A stretch of 64,000 nucleotides of DNA from an uncultured Bacteroides sp. (GCA_948847595.1 CAQOGY010000005.1:1-64000); one strand, 5' to 3'. Numbered from the stretch's first letter, positions 51,089-60,758 are shown. Notes: generated from the letters alone by a model not told the origin. Translations and numbers: made by a program.

Positions 51089-52077
51089 TCGTTACGAGTA
51101 AATAAGTTTTGAAATACAACTATCCATTTTGGCCCCATAACACATACTATAAATGATTTCAATTTATCATTTATGGACAGATTCTTGTTGTGATACTTAA
51201 ACCACATTCCAAAAGAAATCTGCTGAAAAAAATGTTGTTTAAAATAGATAGGCAAGTTATCAACATAATACTGCCTTATTATTGAGGTATAGCTCCATAT
51301 TTGTCTTGTGTAACAATCCATTGTCATCGACCTCACAGATGAAAATGCCATGCAACACGACAAATATTTATTATAACTATTCAAAATAGAAAAGATCTTT
51401 GATATTTTTGGTACCGTTGTTGTAATGGATCCCTCCCTATATCGATAACCATAATCTCCGATGTTAGTTACTGTCATTTTACTAATAGCTGTAACCAACT
51501 GTGGTATTATGGCAATATCTTCACTAATTTCACCTTTTGGGAAACGTATATTCTCAAACACATTGCGACGGAAGACTTTGTCGCAACAACTAACATGAAT
51601 CCATTGTTTCAGATATCCTGTTAACAACTCTTCTTTACCAACATAGTCTCTAAACGGATAATTGCGCTTATGTTCCTCACTAGACTTCCATTTGTAAACT
51701 AAATCAAATTGAACAGCATCTATCCTTTCATCACTCTCAAATATCTCTATTATTTTGCTATATATATCCGTTTTCAATAATACATCATCCGAATCAATAA
51801 AAGTTATATAGTCGCCATTACATCTGTCAAGTGCATAATTTCGTGCATCAGACAAACCGCCATTAGGCTTATCATAAATAGTCACACAAGTGTACTGCCG
51901 GGCAAAAGTCCTTATTACATCAAGTGAATTGTCAGTACTACCATCATTTACTGCTATTACTTCCAAGTTGGTATAATCTTGACTAACGATAGACCCTAAA
52001 CACTCCTCTACAAACTCCTCCACATTATAAACAGGAACTATTACACTTAAAAGAGGTTTTACATTACAATTTTTCAT
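51085..52077 (-). CDS. Family 2 glycosyltransferase
   Basis: A 330-residue GT-A enzyme. LLSVIVPVYNVEEFVEECLGSI and VIAVNDGSTDNSLDVI bind the nucleotide, GGLSDARNYALDRCNGDYITFIDSDD carries the DxD metal site. The C-terminal part (about 230-330) is helical and aromatic. I start at the ATG 52077 (MKNCNVKPLLS), which overlaps the end of the serine acetyltransferase-like gene by 14 bp; a longer reading runs well into that gene. Specificity unknown. Confidence 0.92.
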   Translation of the reverse strand: MKNCNVKPLLSVIVPVYNVEEFVEECLGSIVSQDYTNLEVIAVNDGSTDNSLDVIRTFARQYTCVTIYDKPNGGLSDARNYALDRCNGDYITFIDSDDVLLKTDIYSKIIEIFESDERIDAVQFDLVYKWKSSEEHKRNYPFRDYVGKEELLTGYLKQWIHVSCCDKVFRRNVFENIRFPKGEISEDIAIIPQLVTAISKMTVTNIGDYGYRYREGSITTTVPKISKIFSILNSYNKYLSCCMAFSSVRSMTMDCYTRQIWSYTSIIRQYYVDNLPIYFKQHFFQQISFGMWFKYHNKNLSINDKLKSFIVCVMGPKWIVVFQNLFTRNE

Positions 52078-52630
52078 ATACTTTCTCCCCATTTTTTCTA
52101 ATAATATATGCCGGAACTCCTGCAACTATTGTATTGGCAGGAACATCCTTTACCACAACAGCGTTGGCTCCTATAACTACATTATCCTCAACTTTCACAC
52201 CACCCAGTATTTTGGCACCACATGTTACTGTTACGTTATCACCCAAAACCGGTGCTAAAGAACCCTTATATCCTATTGTCACTTGTTGATTGATGTGGCA
52301 ATGTCTACCTATAGATTTTGCACAAATAATTGTCGCAAATCCATGCTGAATGAACAAACCACCACCAATAGAAGGAGTGTATATGTAAAGTGTTGATATT
52401 GGTGGAACCAAAAACTTTAATATGTTAACCAGCCCATGAACACGCCCCAATCTATAGTAAAACACAGTACGAAACTCAGGTCTATCTACAAAAAGTTTGC
52501 ACATAACCCCAATATAATTACCACTAAGACCTGTTACCTCCTTGTAATGATCAATATCTTCTTCAATCAGTCTCTTCCGAGGACAGAGAAAATAAAAAAA
52601 TATATGAAAAATGAATCTTAACTTTATCAT
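52064..52630 (-). CDS. Serine acetyltransferase-like hexapeptide transferase
   Basis: A 188-residue left-handed beta-helix protein of the CysE-like group. GGGLFIQHGFATIICAKSIGRHCHINQQVTIG and DNVTVTCGAKILGGVKVEDNVVIGANAVVVKDVPANTIVAGVPA are the hexapeptide coils. In polysaccharide clusters such proteins O-acetylate glycans rather than serine. The N-terminus (FIFHIFFYFLC) is hydrophobic and may touch the membrane. Its stop codon lies within the start of the GT2 gene, and its start overlaps the end of the interrupted acyltransferase. Confidence 0.88.
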   Translation of the reverse strand: MIKLRFIFHIFFYFLCPRKRLIEEDIDHYKEVTGLSGNYIGVMCKLFVDRPEFRTVFYYRLGRVHGLVNILKFLVPPISTLYIYTPSIGGGLFIQHGFATIICAKSIGRHCHINQQVTIGYKGSLAPVLGDNVTVTCGAKILGGVKVEDNVVIGANAVVVKDVPANTIVAGVPAYIIRKNGEKVYEKL

Positions 52631-53367
52631 AGGCCTGCTGCTTTTAAAAACTCATCAAATGATGAGAATTGTGCTTTATGAGTTTTAACATAATGTTCAT
52701 AAGCTTCTTTCATCTGCCGCCTTATTGGAATCTCCGGATATTTGTCAACCTCATTTCCAGATACAAACAATGGAAACTCTTCAAAAAAATCAGAAGGAAC
52801 CGGACGTCTTCCAAATCGTTCTTGAATACTACGGGCATAATCAAAAGCCTCCTCTACGCAACATTTCTTTCGTTTCTCAAAGTATTCATCAAGCGTACAT
52901 ATAACCTTACATGGGCATCCTGCAGCAACAGAATTGGCTGGTATTTTCCCCATTACCACACTGCCATATCCAATAATACAGTTATCCCCAATATCGCTTC
53001 CTCTAAGCACAGTTACATTTTATCCGAACCACACATTATTACCAATCACCACTCTACCTGAATTAGGTACAAATTCTTTATATTTATTAAGAAAATTAAG
53101 AGTTGCATAATCATGAGTTAGAATAGTAAAATTCGTATGTAGAAAAGTACCTCCTCCGTGAATGGTTACCAATGAAGGTCGTGTAACATCTATCTTCAAA
53201 GTTTCAGGACTAAAAAGAAATACATCATCATCAATCTGCACACCTTTTTCACGTAATGTTCGAATCAGCATCTTGGGATTTTGCTTAATGGATTCGATGG
53301 CTACTTGCTTCTGCAATAAACGCCTAAACACTATGGCATAGGTCTTTAATTTGTTAAATAGTTGCAT
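52627..53367 (-). pseudogene. Hexapeptide acyltransferase with in-frame stop codon
   Basis: A 741-bp gene starting ATG at 53367 (MQLFNKLKTYAIVFRR). It reads as an acetyltransferase of the CatB/LbH type: VTIHGGGTFLHTNFTI and GRVVIGNNVWFG, then TAA (53020-53022), then in the same frame NVTVLRGSDIGDNCIIGYGSVVMG and IPANSVAAGCPCKVI. Intact relatives have WFG-x-NVT here, so one base change explains the stop. The C-terminal about 90 residues are an accessory region. No ATG lies soon after the stop in a useful place, so the product is probably a non-functional fragment unless the stop is read through. Confidence 0.88.
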
Positions 53368-54517
53368 TATAAAGAGCTTTTTCTAGAAATTTCAATGATT
53401 CATTTCTGAATCTCTCTATCTTATCAGATATTTCAGAAGTATAAGAAAGATCTTTATTATCGTCCACAGGCTCAGAATATATTTGTTTAAAACGTTCTGC
53501 TCCCAACAAATCCAACAAATCTGTCACGCGTGAATCCCGTCCTATTCTGTCATCCACAACAGATATGAATGGAACTTTGAAATTCAATGAGAATATAGTC
53601 CCATGAAATGATGATGTTACCACAAAAGATGCATTGGCAAAATAACGTATAAAATCAACAGGAGATGCTGTATTAACCACCGTTGCACCATTTTTCCTCA
53701 TATATTGGTCTATTTTACCATTCAAAACTATTATTCTACCTCCATACTGATGATGGCATTTTTTAATAATTTCAAAAATTTGCGGATATGGATTATAAGT
53801 ATAATCAAGTACGTAAACAATAAAATACTTACTACTGTCACTTACATTTAATTGCTTCAACCATTGTTCTTTTGTTAAAAGCATTGTAGGATCACATACC
53901 AATGAAATTGTTTTTCCTGTAATTTTGGAAAGCAAACCAATAGTAGTTTTCTCTCTCACTGAAATTGAGGAATATTTCCCAAGTTCTGTTCTATAATACT
54001 CAACAAATTGTTCTGGAATTTCGGCAACTGCCATACTGGCAGCAAAAGAGATACGCGGATTTCCATTACGTGCAAACCCACACATAAACGTTGTATCATA
54101 TCCTATATATGATGGATTCCATACTTGATCGCTACCTGTGAGATAAACATCATATAGGGGTGTGTTTTTGTCTATTTGATACCTATTCTTATAACTATTT
54201 TTTGAAATTTTGAGATGATCACTTATAAATTTTAAGAACTTTCCACGACGTATATCTTCATCTGTTGGTTTGGAAGCACGCAATCGCCTTTTTATAGCAT
54301 CAATAATACGTGACTTTAGAGGCAATATAACAGGCTGCCCATCACTTTGCTCCAAATACATAAAATGTTCAGAATTGGGAAATTTGTAGTCTATAATCTC
54401 TGAACTATATCCCAAATTACCCACTGTTTGCTGAAGAGCATACGTTTGTAAGACCGAGCCAAAATTAAGCACTCGGTGCATTGTTATTATACCAACAGTT
54501 ATATTTCGTTTATTCAT
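53354..54517 (-). CDS. Polysaccharide pyruvyl transferase family protein
   Basis: A 387-residue protein of PF04230. N-terminal TVGIITMHRVLNFGSVLQTYALQQ, middle VYLTGSDQVWNP, and the C-terminal signature VVTSSFHGTIFSLNFKVPFIS. Members such as CsaB, WcaK and PssM transfer pyruvate from PEP to sugars as a ketal. It overlaps the F420-hydrogenase-like gene by 4 bp, a pairing seen repeatedly in surface polysaccharide clusters. Its precise substrate is unknown. Confidence 0.9.
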   Translation of the reverse strand: MNKRNITVGIITMHRVLNFGSVLQTYALQQTVGNLGYSSEIIDYKFPNSEHFMYLEQSDGQPVILPLKSRIIDAIKRRLRASKPTDEDIRRGKFLKFISDHLKISKNSYKNRYQIDKNTPLYDVYLTGSDQVWNPSYIGYDTTFMCGFARNGNPRISFAASMAVAEIPEQFVEYYRTELGKYSSISVREKTTIGLLSKITGKTISLVCDPTMLLTKEQWLKQLNVSDSSKYFIVYVLDYTYNPYPQIFEIIKKCHHQYGGRIIVLNGKIDQYMRKNGATVVNTASPVDFIRYFANASFVVTSSFHGTIFSLNFKVPFISVVDDRIGRDSRVTDLLDLLGAERFKQIYSEPVDDNKDLSYTSEISDKIERFRNESLKFLEKALYNATI

Positions 54518-55677
54518 TTTTTTAAAAGAGTTCGAATATAAAAAACAGGAATGAGCAATTGAGGAACCAATCGATTAATCATATCAATACATTTTATACT
54601 TAATGGGGTACGAAGCAAAAACAAATCAATATAATAAAGGTAAGTCTTTTTAGGTGATTTTTTCATTTGTCCTTCTGTTACCACCTCATATGGTTCTTCA
54701 ACTAATTCAATAGAAGTCATTTCATTAAGGATTCGATCTCCCTTTGGGGTTAAAGCCAAAACTCCATTAACACCTGTATTATTTTTCTCATATTTTGTTC
54801 CCCACAAGTCACCTATGCGAATATCAGATGCTGAGGATGCCATTTTGTATTTACAATGAGAGTAACAAGCCTTCCCCAAACAATTATTAAGTAGAAACAT
54901 CTTGTAAAACAGATCTCCTTTACTAAGATTAGACTCATATTGCATTGGAAAATTACTGCCAGTTGCTTCTATATTCTCGGCCATTATTACCCACGAATCG
55001 TGCCAACCATATTTTTTACTTCTCCAAGAGACATTACTTGGTTTTCCAATTTGTCTCTGAATACCTTTAAGATACTTACGCCACATTAAATTTGATGGCA
55101 CTCCATGACAGAAAAAATCCATAAGAATGAAGTTATCCTCAATTCTTAAACGACGAATATATCTACGGATAGAATCTATTTGACAAGGAGTTCCAGTTAT
55201 AAAATATTTTGATTTGCGATCTAATTTACGAAACCCCTCAATTGTAAAGCTCTGAAGATACTTAGAGCATTTACTCTCTTGTAATTCAAAAACAGTATTT
55301 GCAATATAATGTTCTACTATACCTTTTTTAGCATTGTATCTGGCACAGCAGGCTTTGTATCCATTTTCCACCAAGTACTTTGCTAGTTCATAACCTATAC
55401 CACCCGATGAACATGTGTGTGTCACCTCGGGATTCTGACTCCAACCAGCATACGATTTAACTTCAAACTCATCTGTTTTAATAACATCATTGGAATTATA
55501 AGCACATACGTCAAGACACAATCCACATGATGTACATTTATCCATTTCTATTATGTACGGACTATAGAATCCATTTCTATTCAAGCGAATATTTATTATG
55601 TTCTGTGGACATACTTTGGAACACACGCCACATCCATAACAAAAGTACATCTCTGATATATTATTTTTTTTATTCAT
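54514..55677 (-). CDS. Coenzyme F420 hydrogenase/dehydrogenase beta-subunit-like Fe-S protein
   Basis: A 387-residue protein. Two N-terminal 4Fe-4S sites, CYGCGVCSKVCPQNI and CTSCGLCLDVCAYNS, are followed by FrhB N- and C-terminal domains (CSSGGIGYELAKYLVENG; FITGTPCQIDSIRRY; MDFFCHGVPSNLMWRKYL; RIGDLWG). F420 is not known in Bacteroides, so the cofactor is more likely a flavin. Such genes sit beside pyruvyl transferase genes in many glycan clusters, but no reaction is established. It overlaps both neighbours by 4 bp. Confidence 0.9.
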   Translation of the reverse strand: MNKKNNISEMYFCYGCGVCSKVCPQNIINIRLNRNGFYSPYIIEMDKCTSCGLCLDVCAYNSNDVIKTDEFEVKSYAGWSQNPEVTHTCSSGGIGYELAKYLVENGYKACCARYNAKKGIVEHYIANTVFELQESKCSKYLQSFTIEGFRKLDRKSKYFITGTPCQIDSIRRYIRRLRIEDNFILMDFFCHGVPSNLMWRKYLKGIQRQIGKPSNVSWRSKKYGWHDSWVIMAENIEATGSNFPMQYESNLSKGDLFYKMFLLNNCLGKACYSHCKYKMASSASDIRIGDLWGTKYEKNNTGVNGVLALTPKGDRILNEMTSIELVEEPYEVVTEGQMKKSPKKTYLYYIDLFLLRTPLSIKCIDMINRLVPQLLIPVFYIRTLLKK

Positions 55678-57212
55678 GCGTTATGAAATTTATTTATGAA
55701 CTTCATAATGTATTCCTTGATCCACATACGTTCTCTACCATTTAATCCAAATATATAAATTGAAAGAATAACACAAAAGACAGATCCCGGAACTAATACA
55801 AAGAATCTCAACAATGAAGGAGACCAAAAATGAGCTATTATCAATGGAACTATCCATGAAAATATTGATACTTTTAAGCATGGAATCAGCACTTCAGTTA
55901 TAAATACTCTCCATTGATAAGTTGTCAAAGCCGAAAGTGCCTTAAATCTAAGTACTATAGTACTAAAATATATTATTATAAATATTGGATACGAAAACCA
56001 TACAGGAAAACCTAATTTATAACATACCCATGTCAAAGGAAATACTAAAGAAGTGAAAATTGTTACATCTATGGCATAACGCTTTATATTTCCTGTTGCC
56101 TGTATGAGTTTTAATAAAGTATTGCTTGATTGTAACGCAAGTGACTCGAACATTGAAAGTTGTACAAACAACACTACCATTGGAGGTACCTCAACTAACC
56201 ATAAATGCAACAAAGTATCAGTCTCTATACAAACAGGCACTAAAAAGATGAACATGAGATACCATGTATATTTTGCCCCCTTATTTACTATTGAATAACA
56301 ATAATCATAGTTACCCGCCGCATAAGATTTTGTTATTTGGGGACTAAATGCTGTTGTGAAATTAGACACAAAACCTTGTATAGCTCCATTCACAGTTGTA
56401 GCAATACCTCTTGTTGCATTAAATGCCACACCAAAGAATATGTTAATAAGCATATTAACTCCTTGAGTATTTAGCATCCAAGTTGTATTACTAAGAAGAT
56501 TCCAACCAGAATATCCCGCCATTTCCTTAAACAATTTTCCATCTATTCTCCATTGATATTTCACCTCTTCAAACTTTCTGAAACAGAATATGGCATATAT
56601 TATATTAGTGAGTATAGATGCACTTGTCCAAAGAATTGAGAATAAAATAAGCCTGTCCCCCCCATAATTACGTATCAGAAAACATACTCCCAATTTTATC
56701 GCTACTTCCAAAATACTCATATAAGCATAAACATCCATATGCTCATGGGCTATAATTAAAGAATTGAAAGGTACAGATACTAATATAACAAATGTAGAAA
56801 CAATGGAACACTGTAATACCCAATTTGCAGCATATATACGCCCCTCAGGAATGTCTGCTGCTGTATTGAGAAACCACACACCTACTATTTCAAGAACAAC
56901 AACAGCTATAATACCCATTACAATCTGTACGTTAGTAACAGTAGCAAAAACATTTCTCATCTTTTCCAACACACCTTCACCAAGAGAATAGGTAAGATAG
57001 CGACTAGATGAAGCAGCCATAGTACCTGTTATTAGTGCAGAAAAGCTTACAATTCCTCCAACGACATTATTAATACCATAATTATCAACGCCCAACGCAT
57101 TGAGCATTACCCGACTAGTGTACAACCCCACAACCATCGTAATGAATGTACGGATGTATAGTAGCATCGTATTTTTAGCTATTCGTTTATTATTCGCTGA
57201 GGTATCTGACAT
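55674..57212 (-). CDS. wzx: Oligosaccharide flippase (Wzx-like)
   Basis: A 512-residue integral membrane protein with about 14 hydrophobic segments of the MATE/MOP polysaccharide exporter family. RIAKNTMLLYIRTFITMVVGLYTSRVML-type N-terminus (first helix), then GVDNYGINNVVGGIV. It moves undecaprenyl-linked repeat units across the inner membrane. It is the only flippase in the locus. It lies between fnlC and the F420-like gene, with 36 bp to fnlC. Confidence 0.92.
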   Translation of the reverse strand: MSDTSANNKRIAKNTMLLYIRTFITMVVGLYTSRVMLNALGVDNYGINNVVGGIVSFSALITGTMAASSSRYLTYSLGEGVLEKMRNVFATVTNVQIVMGIIAVVVLEIVGVWFLNTAADIPEGRIYAANWVLQCSIVSTFVILVSVPFNSLIIAHEHMDVYAYMSILEVAIKLGVCFLIRNYGGDRLILFSILWTSASILTNIIYAIFCFRKFEEVKYQWRIDGKLFKEMAGYSGWNLLSNTTWMLNTQGVNMLINIFFGVAFNATRGIATTVNGAIQGFVSNFTTAFSPQITKSYAAGNYDYCYSIVNKGAKYTWYLMFIFLVPVCIETDTLLHLWLVEVPPMVVLFVQLSMFESLALQSSNTLLKLIQATGNIKRYAIDVTIFTSLVFPLTWVCYKLGFPVWFSYPIFIIIYFSTIVLRFKALSALTTYQWRVFITEVLIPCLKVSIFSWIVPLIIAHFWSPSLLRFFVLVPGSVFCVILSIYIFGLNGRERMWIKEYIMKFINKFHNA

Positions 57213-57248
57213 TAAAAAAGCAAAGCATATTAGAATGTAACAAACTAT

Positions 57249-58433
57249 TTACCTCTTTCTCCACACCATCTTATTAACCACACCAGTGTAGCTTTGAATA
57301 ATCTTCACCACCTTGTTGGCAACATCCTCAACATACACAGGTACAGGTATCCCGTTATCACCCTCGGCATTCATAGCAATGGCAGTATCAACAGCCTGAA
57401 GGAGAGATTTTTCGTCTATGCCCGCAAGGATAAAACCAGCCTTGTCCAACGATTCGGGACGTTCGGTACTGGTGCGGATACAGACTGCCGGAAAAGGATG
57501 TCCCACACTGGTGAAGAAACTGCTTTCCTCGGGCAGGGTACCCGAATCACTGATTACAGCAGCAGCATTCATCTGCAGGCAGTTGTAGTCATGAAAACCG
57601 AGAGGTTCGTGGCGAATTACACGTTTATCCAACTGGAACCCGCTCTTCTCGATACGGTTGCGTGAACGGGGATGACAGCTATAAAGAATAGGCATGTCAT
57701 ACTTTTCAGCTATGGCATTGATAGCATTGAACAGTGAAAGAAAATTCTCCTCTGTATCTATGTTCTCCTCGCGATGAGCACTGAGCAGGATGTATTTGCC
57801 CTTCTCCAAACCGAGACGTTGATGAATGTCGCTGGCTTCTATGTCAGCAAGATTGGCATGCAATACCTCAGCCATGGGACTACCGGTAACATAGGTGCGT
57901 TCTTTGGGAAGACCGCACTCGTGAAGGTATCTTCTTGCATGCTCGCTGTATGCCAGATTCACATCACTGATGATATCGACAATACGTCGGTTGGTCTCCT
58001 CAGGCAAACATTCATCCTTACAACGGTTACCTGCCTCCATGTGGAAGATGGGAATATGAAGACGTTTTGCTGCGATAGCACTCAAACAAGAGTTGGTATC
58101 ACCCAGGATGAGTAACGCATCAGGCTTGATTACATTCATTAATTTGTAGGAGCAGTTGATAATATTACCAACTGTTGAACCCAAGTCGTCACCTACGGCA
58201 TCCATATAAACCTCAGGGTCGGCTAATTTCAAATCCTTGAAAAATACCCCGTTGAGGTTATAGTCATAGTTCTGACCGGTATGCGCCAAAACTGTATCAA
58301 AGTATTTGCGACACTTGGTGATAACTGCCGCAAGACGAATAATCTCAGGCCTTGTACCTACTATGATAAGAAGTTTCAGTTTGCCGTTATCCGCAAACTT
58401 TACGTCACTATAATCTGTTTTAATATCTGCCAT
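57249..58433 (-). CDS. fnlC: UDP-N-acetylglucosamine 2-epimerase-type enzyme (FnlC/WbjD)
   Basis: A 394-residue non-hydrolysing 2-epimerase of the WecB family. LIIVGTRPEIIRLA, HTGQNYDYNLNGVFF, GDTNSCLSAIAAKRLHIPIFHMEAGNRCKDECLPEETNR and SDSGTLPEESSFF are typical; CxD in KDECLPEE is the FnlC/WbjD variant. It performs the last step to UDP-L-FucNAc (from UDP-L-PneNAc). It follows fnlB by 7 bp, giving fnlA-fnlB-fnlC as in E. coli O26. Confidence 0.93.
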   Translation of the reverse strand: MADIKTDYSDVKFADNGKLKLLIIVGTRPEIIRLAAVITKCRKYFDTVLAHTGQNYDYNLNGVFFKDLKLADPEVYMDAVGDDLGSTVGNIINCSYKLMNVIKPDALLILGDTNSCLSAIAAKRLHIPIFHMEAGNRCKDECLPEETNRRIVDIISDVNLAYSEHARRYLHECGLPKERTYVTGSPMAEVLHANLADIEASDIHQRLGLEKGKYILLSAHREENIDTEENFLSLFNAINAIAEKYDMPILYSCHPRSRNRIEKSGFQLDKRVIRHEPLGFHDYNCLQMNAAAVISDSGTLPEESSFFTSVGHPFPAVCIRTSTERPESLDKAGFILAGIDEKSLLQAVDTAIAMNAEGDNGIPVPVYVEDVANKVVKIIQSYTGVVNKMVWRKR

Positions 58434-58440
58434 AATGTAT

Positions 58441-59643
58441 TTATTCTACGGGTAAGAAATAAGTGTCCGGACAATTGGAGTCAAATGCCTCGTTGGCCCA
58501 CATGAGTGTCACCAGTTCACAAGTATCAGAGAGGTTTATGATATTGTGAGTATAGCCGGGCAACATGTGTACAGCTTCTATCTTATCACCGCTAACCTCA
58601 AAGTTCAACACTTCGTCAGTATCTATCCGGCGTTGCTGAATAAGAGCCCTGCCCGATACGACAATAAAGAACTCCCATTTTGTATGATGCCAATGCTGCC
58701 CCTTGGTAATACCGGGTTTACTGATGTTCACACTAAACTGGCCGCAGTTAACTGTCTTCAACAACTCGGTGAAACTGCCACGGTCATCCACGTTCATCTT
58801 CAACGGAAAGATTACCTTTTCTTTGGGTAAATAGCTAAGGAAGGTACTGTAAAGCTTCTTGGCGAATGAATTCTCGGGAATCTCGGGCATTACCAATGTT
58901 TGGGGCTGCGCCTTAAAGGATTCGAGTAACGAAACGATTTCACCAAGGGTTGCTTTGTGGGTGACAGGCACAGCACAGTAGCGCCCGTCAGCATTAAGGA
59001 CAGTCTCCACACCGTCAAACTCACAATGATGTTCTTCACCTTGCAAAGCATTTATCATTTCTTTTACAAGGTCATCGATATAAAGAAGTTCAAGCTCTAC
59101 ACCGGGATCATTAACCTGTATGGCAAGGTCGTTGGCGATGTTGTTGCAGAATGTGGCAACCGCACTGTTATAATTGGGACGACACCATTTGCCAAAGAGA
59201 TTCGGGAAACGATATACCAATACTCTGGCACCTGTTTCTCTACCATATTCAAAGAACAGTTCCTCACCCGCCAACTTGCTCTTACCGTAATCGCTGGTAC
59301 CATAACGGCCAATCAGGGTTGCCTGGATGCTACTTGACAACATCACGGGGCAAGTGTTCTTGTGAGTCTTCAAACAGTCGAGCAATATTGATGCAAAGCC
59401 GAAGTTGCCGCTCATAAACTCGCTATTCTCCTTAGGGCGGTTTACACCTGCCAAATTGAAAACGAAGTCACAGTCAGAACAATAGGCATCCAATTCCTCC
59501 AGATTACTGTCTATATCATATTCATAAACAGCATCAATAACAAGACCGCCATAACAGCGGGCCTTTCCTTCCTTTATATTGTTGAGCTCGGCACAAAGAT
59601 TTTTTCCTACGAAACCTTTGGCACCTGTTACAAGTATCTTCAT
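58441..59643 (-). CDS. fnlB: UDP-L-FucNAc pathway reductase, SDR plus cupin (FnlB/WbjC/CapF)
   Basis: A 400-residue bifunctional protein. N-terminal SDR half: TGAKGFVGKNLCAEL (NAD(P) loop), FNLAGVNRP, YGKSKLAGEELF (YxxxK). C-terminal cupin half: GQHWHHTKWEFFIVVSGRALIQ with metal ligands His and Glu. This fusion is diagnostic of CapF/WbjC/FnlB, which epimerises at C3 and reduces at C4 to give UDP-L-PneNAc. It overlaps fnlA by one base. Confidence 0.95.
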   Translation of the reverse strand: MKILVTGAKGFVGKNLCAELNNIKEGKARCYGGLVIDAVYEYDIDSNLEELDAYCSDCDFVFNLAGVNRPKENSEFMSGNFGFASILLDCLKTHKNTCPVMLSSSIQATLIGRYGTSDYGKSKLAGEELFFEYGRETGARVLVYRFPNLFGKWCRPNYNSAVATFCNNIANDLAIQVNDPGVELELLYIDDLVKEMINALQGEEHHCEFDGVETVLNADGRYCAVPVTHKATLGEIVSLLESFKAQPQTLVMPEIPENSFAKKLYSTFLSYLPKEKVIFPLKMNVDDRGSFTELLKTVNCGQFSVNISKPGITKGQHWHHTKWEFFIVVSGRALIQQRRIDTDEVLNFEVSGDKIEAVHMLPGYTHNIINLSDTCELVTLMWANEAFDSNCPDTYFLPVE

Positions 59644-60734
59644 TATTCGGAACGAATTTCTTTTGACTTTGCACGCTCTATTAAACCGAGATCTTCCTGG
59701 ATGAAACGCAAGCGCATAAGCTGTTCCTTCATCCCCTCAATATCCAGACGTGCGGTATTGTGCGAGTGGTAATCCTCAATTGCTGAAACTTTCTCATTAC
59801 CCTCCACAAAGAACTTGTCATAGTTGAGGTCACGACTGTCGCAAGGAATACGGTAGTAGTTGCCGCAATCAATAGCTTTTGCCATTTCCTCACGAGTAAC
59901 CAAAGTCTCATAGAGTTTCTCACCGTGACGAGTCCCAATGACCTTAACCTCGGTTTCACCGTATTTAGGATCAATCCTGGAATAAATCTGCTTCAAAGCT
60001 TCGGCAAGCACATCCAATGTGGCGGCAGGAGCCTTCTGTACGAAAAGGTCACCATTATGACCATGGGTAAAGGCATAGATTACGAGATCTACCGCATCAT
60101 CCAAAGTCATCATGAAACGGGTCATATTGGGATCTGTAATAGTTATGGATTTACCCAACATGATTTGTTCCACCCACAAAGGAATAACCGAACCACGTGA
60201 TGCCATTACATTACCATAACGGGTACAACAGATAGTCGTCTGAGCACCTTCACCTAATTCCCGTCCCTTCGCAATAGCTACCTTTTCCATCAAAGCTTTG
60301 GAGATCCCCATGGCATTGATGGGATAAGCCGCCTTGTCAGTAGAAAGAACGACTACATTCTTTACGCCGTGGTCAATGGCTGAAAGTAGCACATTGCTTG
60401 TACCCATCACATTGGTCATGGCCGCTTCCATAGGGAAGAATTCGCAGGAAGGCACCTGTTTCAAAGCGGCGGCTGCAAACACATAGTCCACCCCACGCAT
60501 CGCAACATCAACAGACTCACGGTTACGAACATTTCCAATATAAAACTTTACCTTTGATGCCTGTTCAGGATGCTGTGCCTGAAGATGGTGACGCATATCA
60601 TCCTGTTTCTTTTCATCACGTGAAAAAATACGGATTTCCTTTATATCACTTGTGAGAAAACGACGGAGTACGGCATTACCGAATGAGCCTGTACCACCTG
60701 TGATTAACAGGACTTTGTCTTTAAACACTGACAT
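59643..60734 (-). CDS. fnlA: UDP-GlcNAc 4,6-dehydratase/5-epimerase (FnlA/WbjB/CapE)
   Basis: A 363-residue SDR. ITGGTGSFGNAVLRRFL (NAD loop), AAALKQVPSCEFFPMEA and STDKAAYPINAMGISKALMEK (the M-x-x-x-K variant of this subfamily), then TICCTRYGNVMASRGSVIPL. It converts UDP-GlcNAc into the 4-keto-6-deoxy L-sugar, the first step to UDP-L-FucNAc. It lies 24 bp after wzc. The product may also feed the reductase at 39290-40228. Confidence 0.95.
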   Translation of the reverse strand: MSVFKDKVLLITGGTGSFGNAVLRRFLTSDIKEIRIFSRDEKKQDDMRHHLQAQHPEQASKVKFYIGNVRNRESVDVAMRGVDYVFAAAALKQVPSCEFFPMEAAMTNVMGTSNVLLSAIDHGVKNVVVLSTDKAAYPINAMGISKALMEKVAIAKGRELGEGAQTTICCTRYGNVMASRGSVIPLWVEQIMLGKSITITDPNMTRFMMTLDDAVDLVIYAFTHGHNGDLFVQKAPAATLDVLAEALKQIYSRIDPKYGETEVKVIGTRHGEKLYETLVTREEMAKAIDCGNYYRIPCDSRDLNYDKFFVEGNEKVSAIEDYHSHNTARLDIEGMKEQLMRLRFIQEDLGLIERAKSKEIRSE

Positions 60735-60758
60735 ATCTTTGATATTATTATTGATTAA

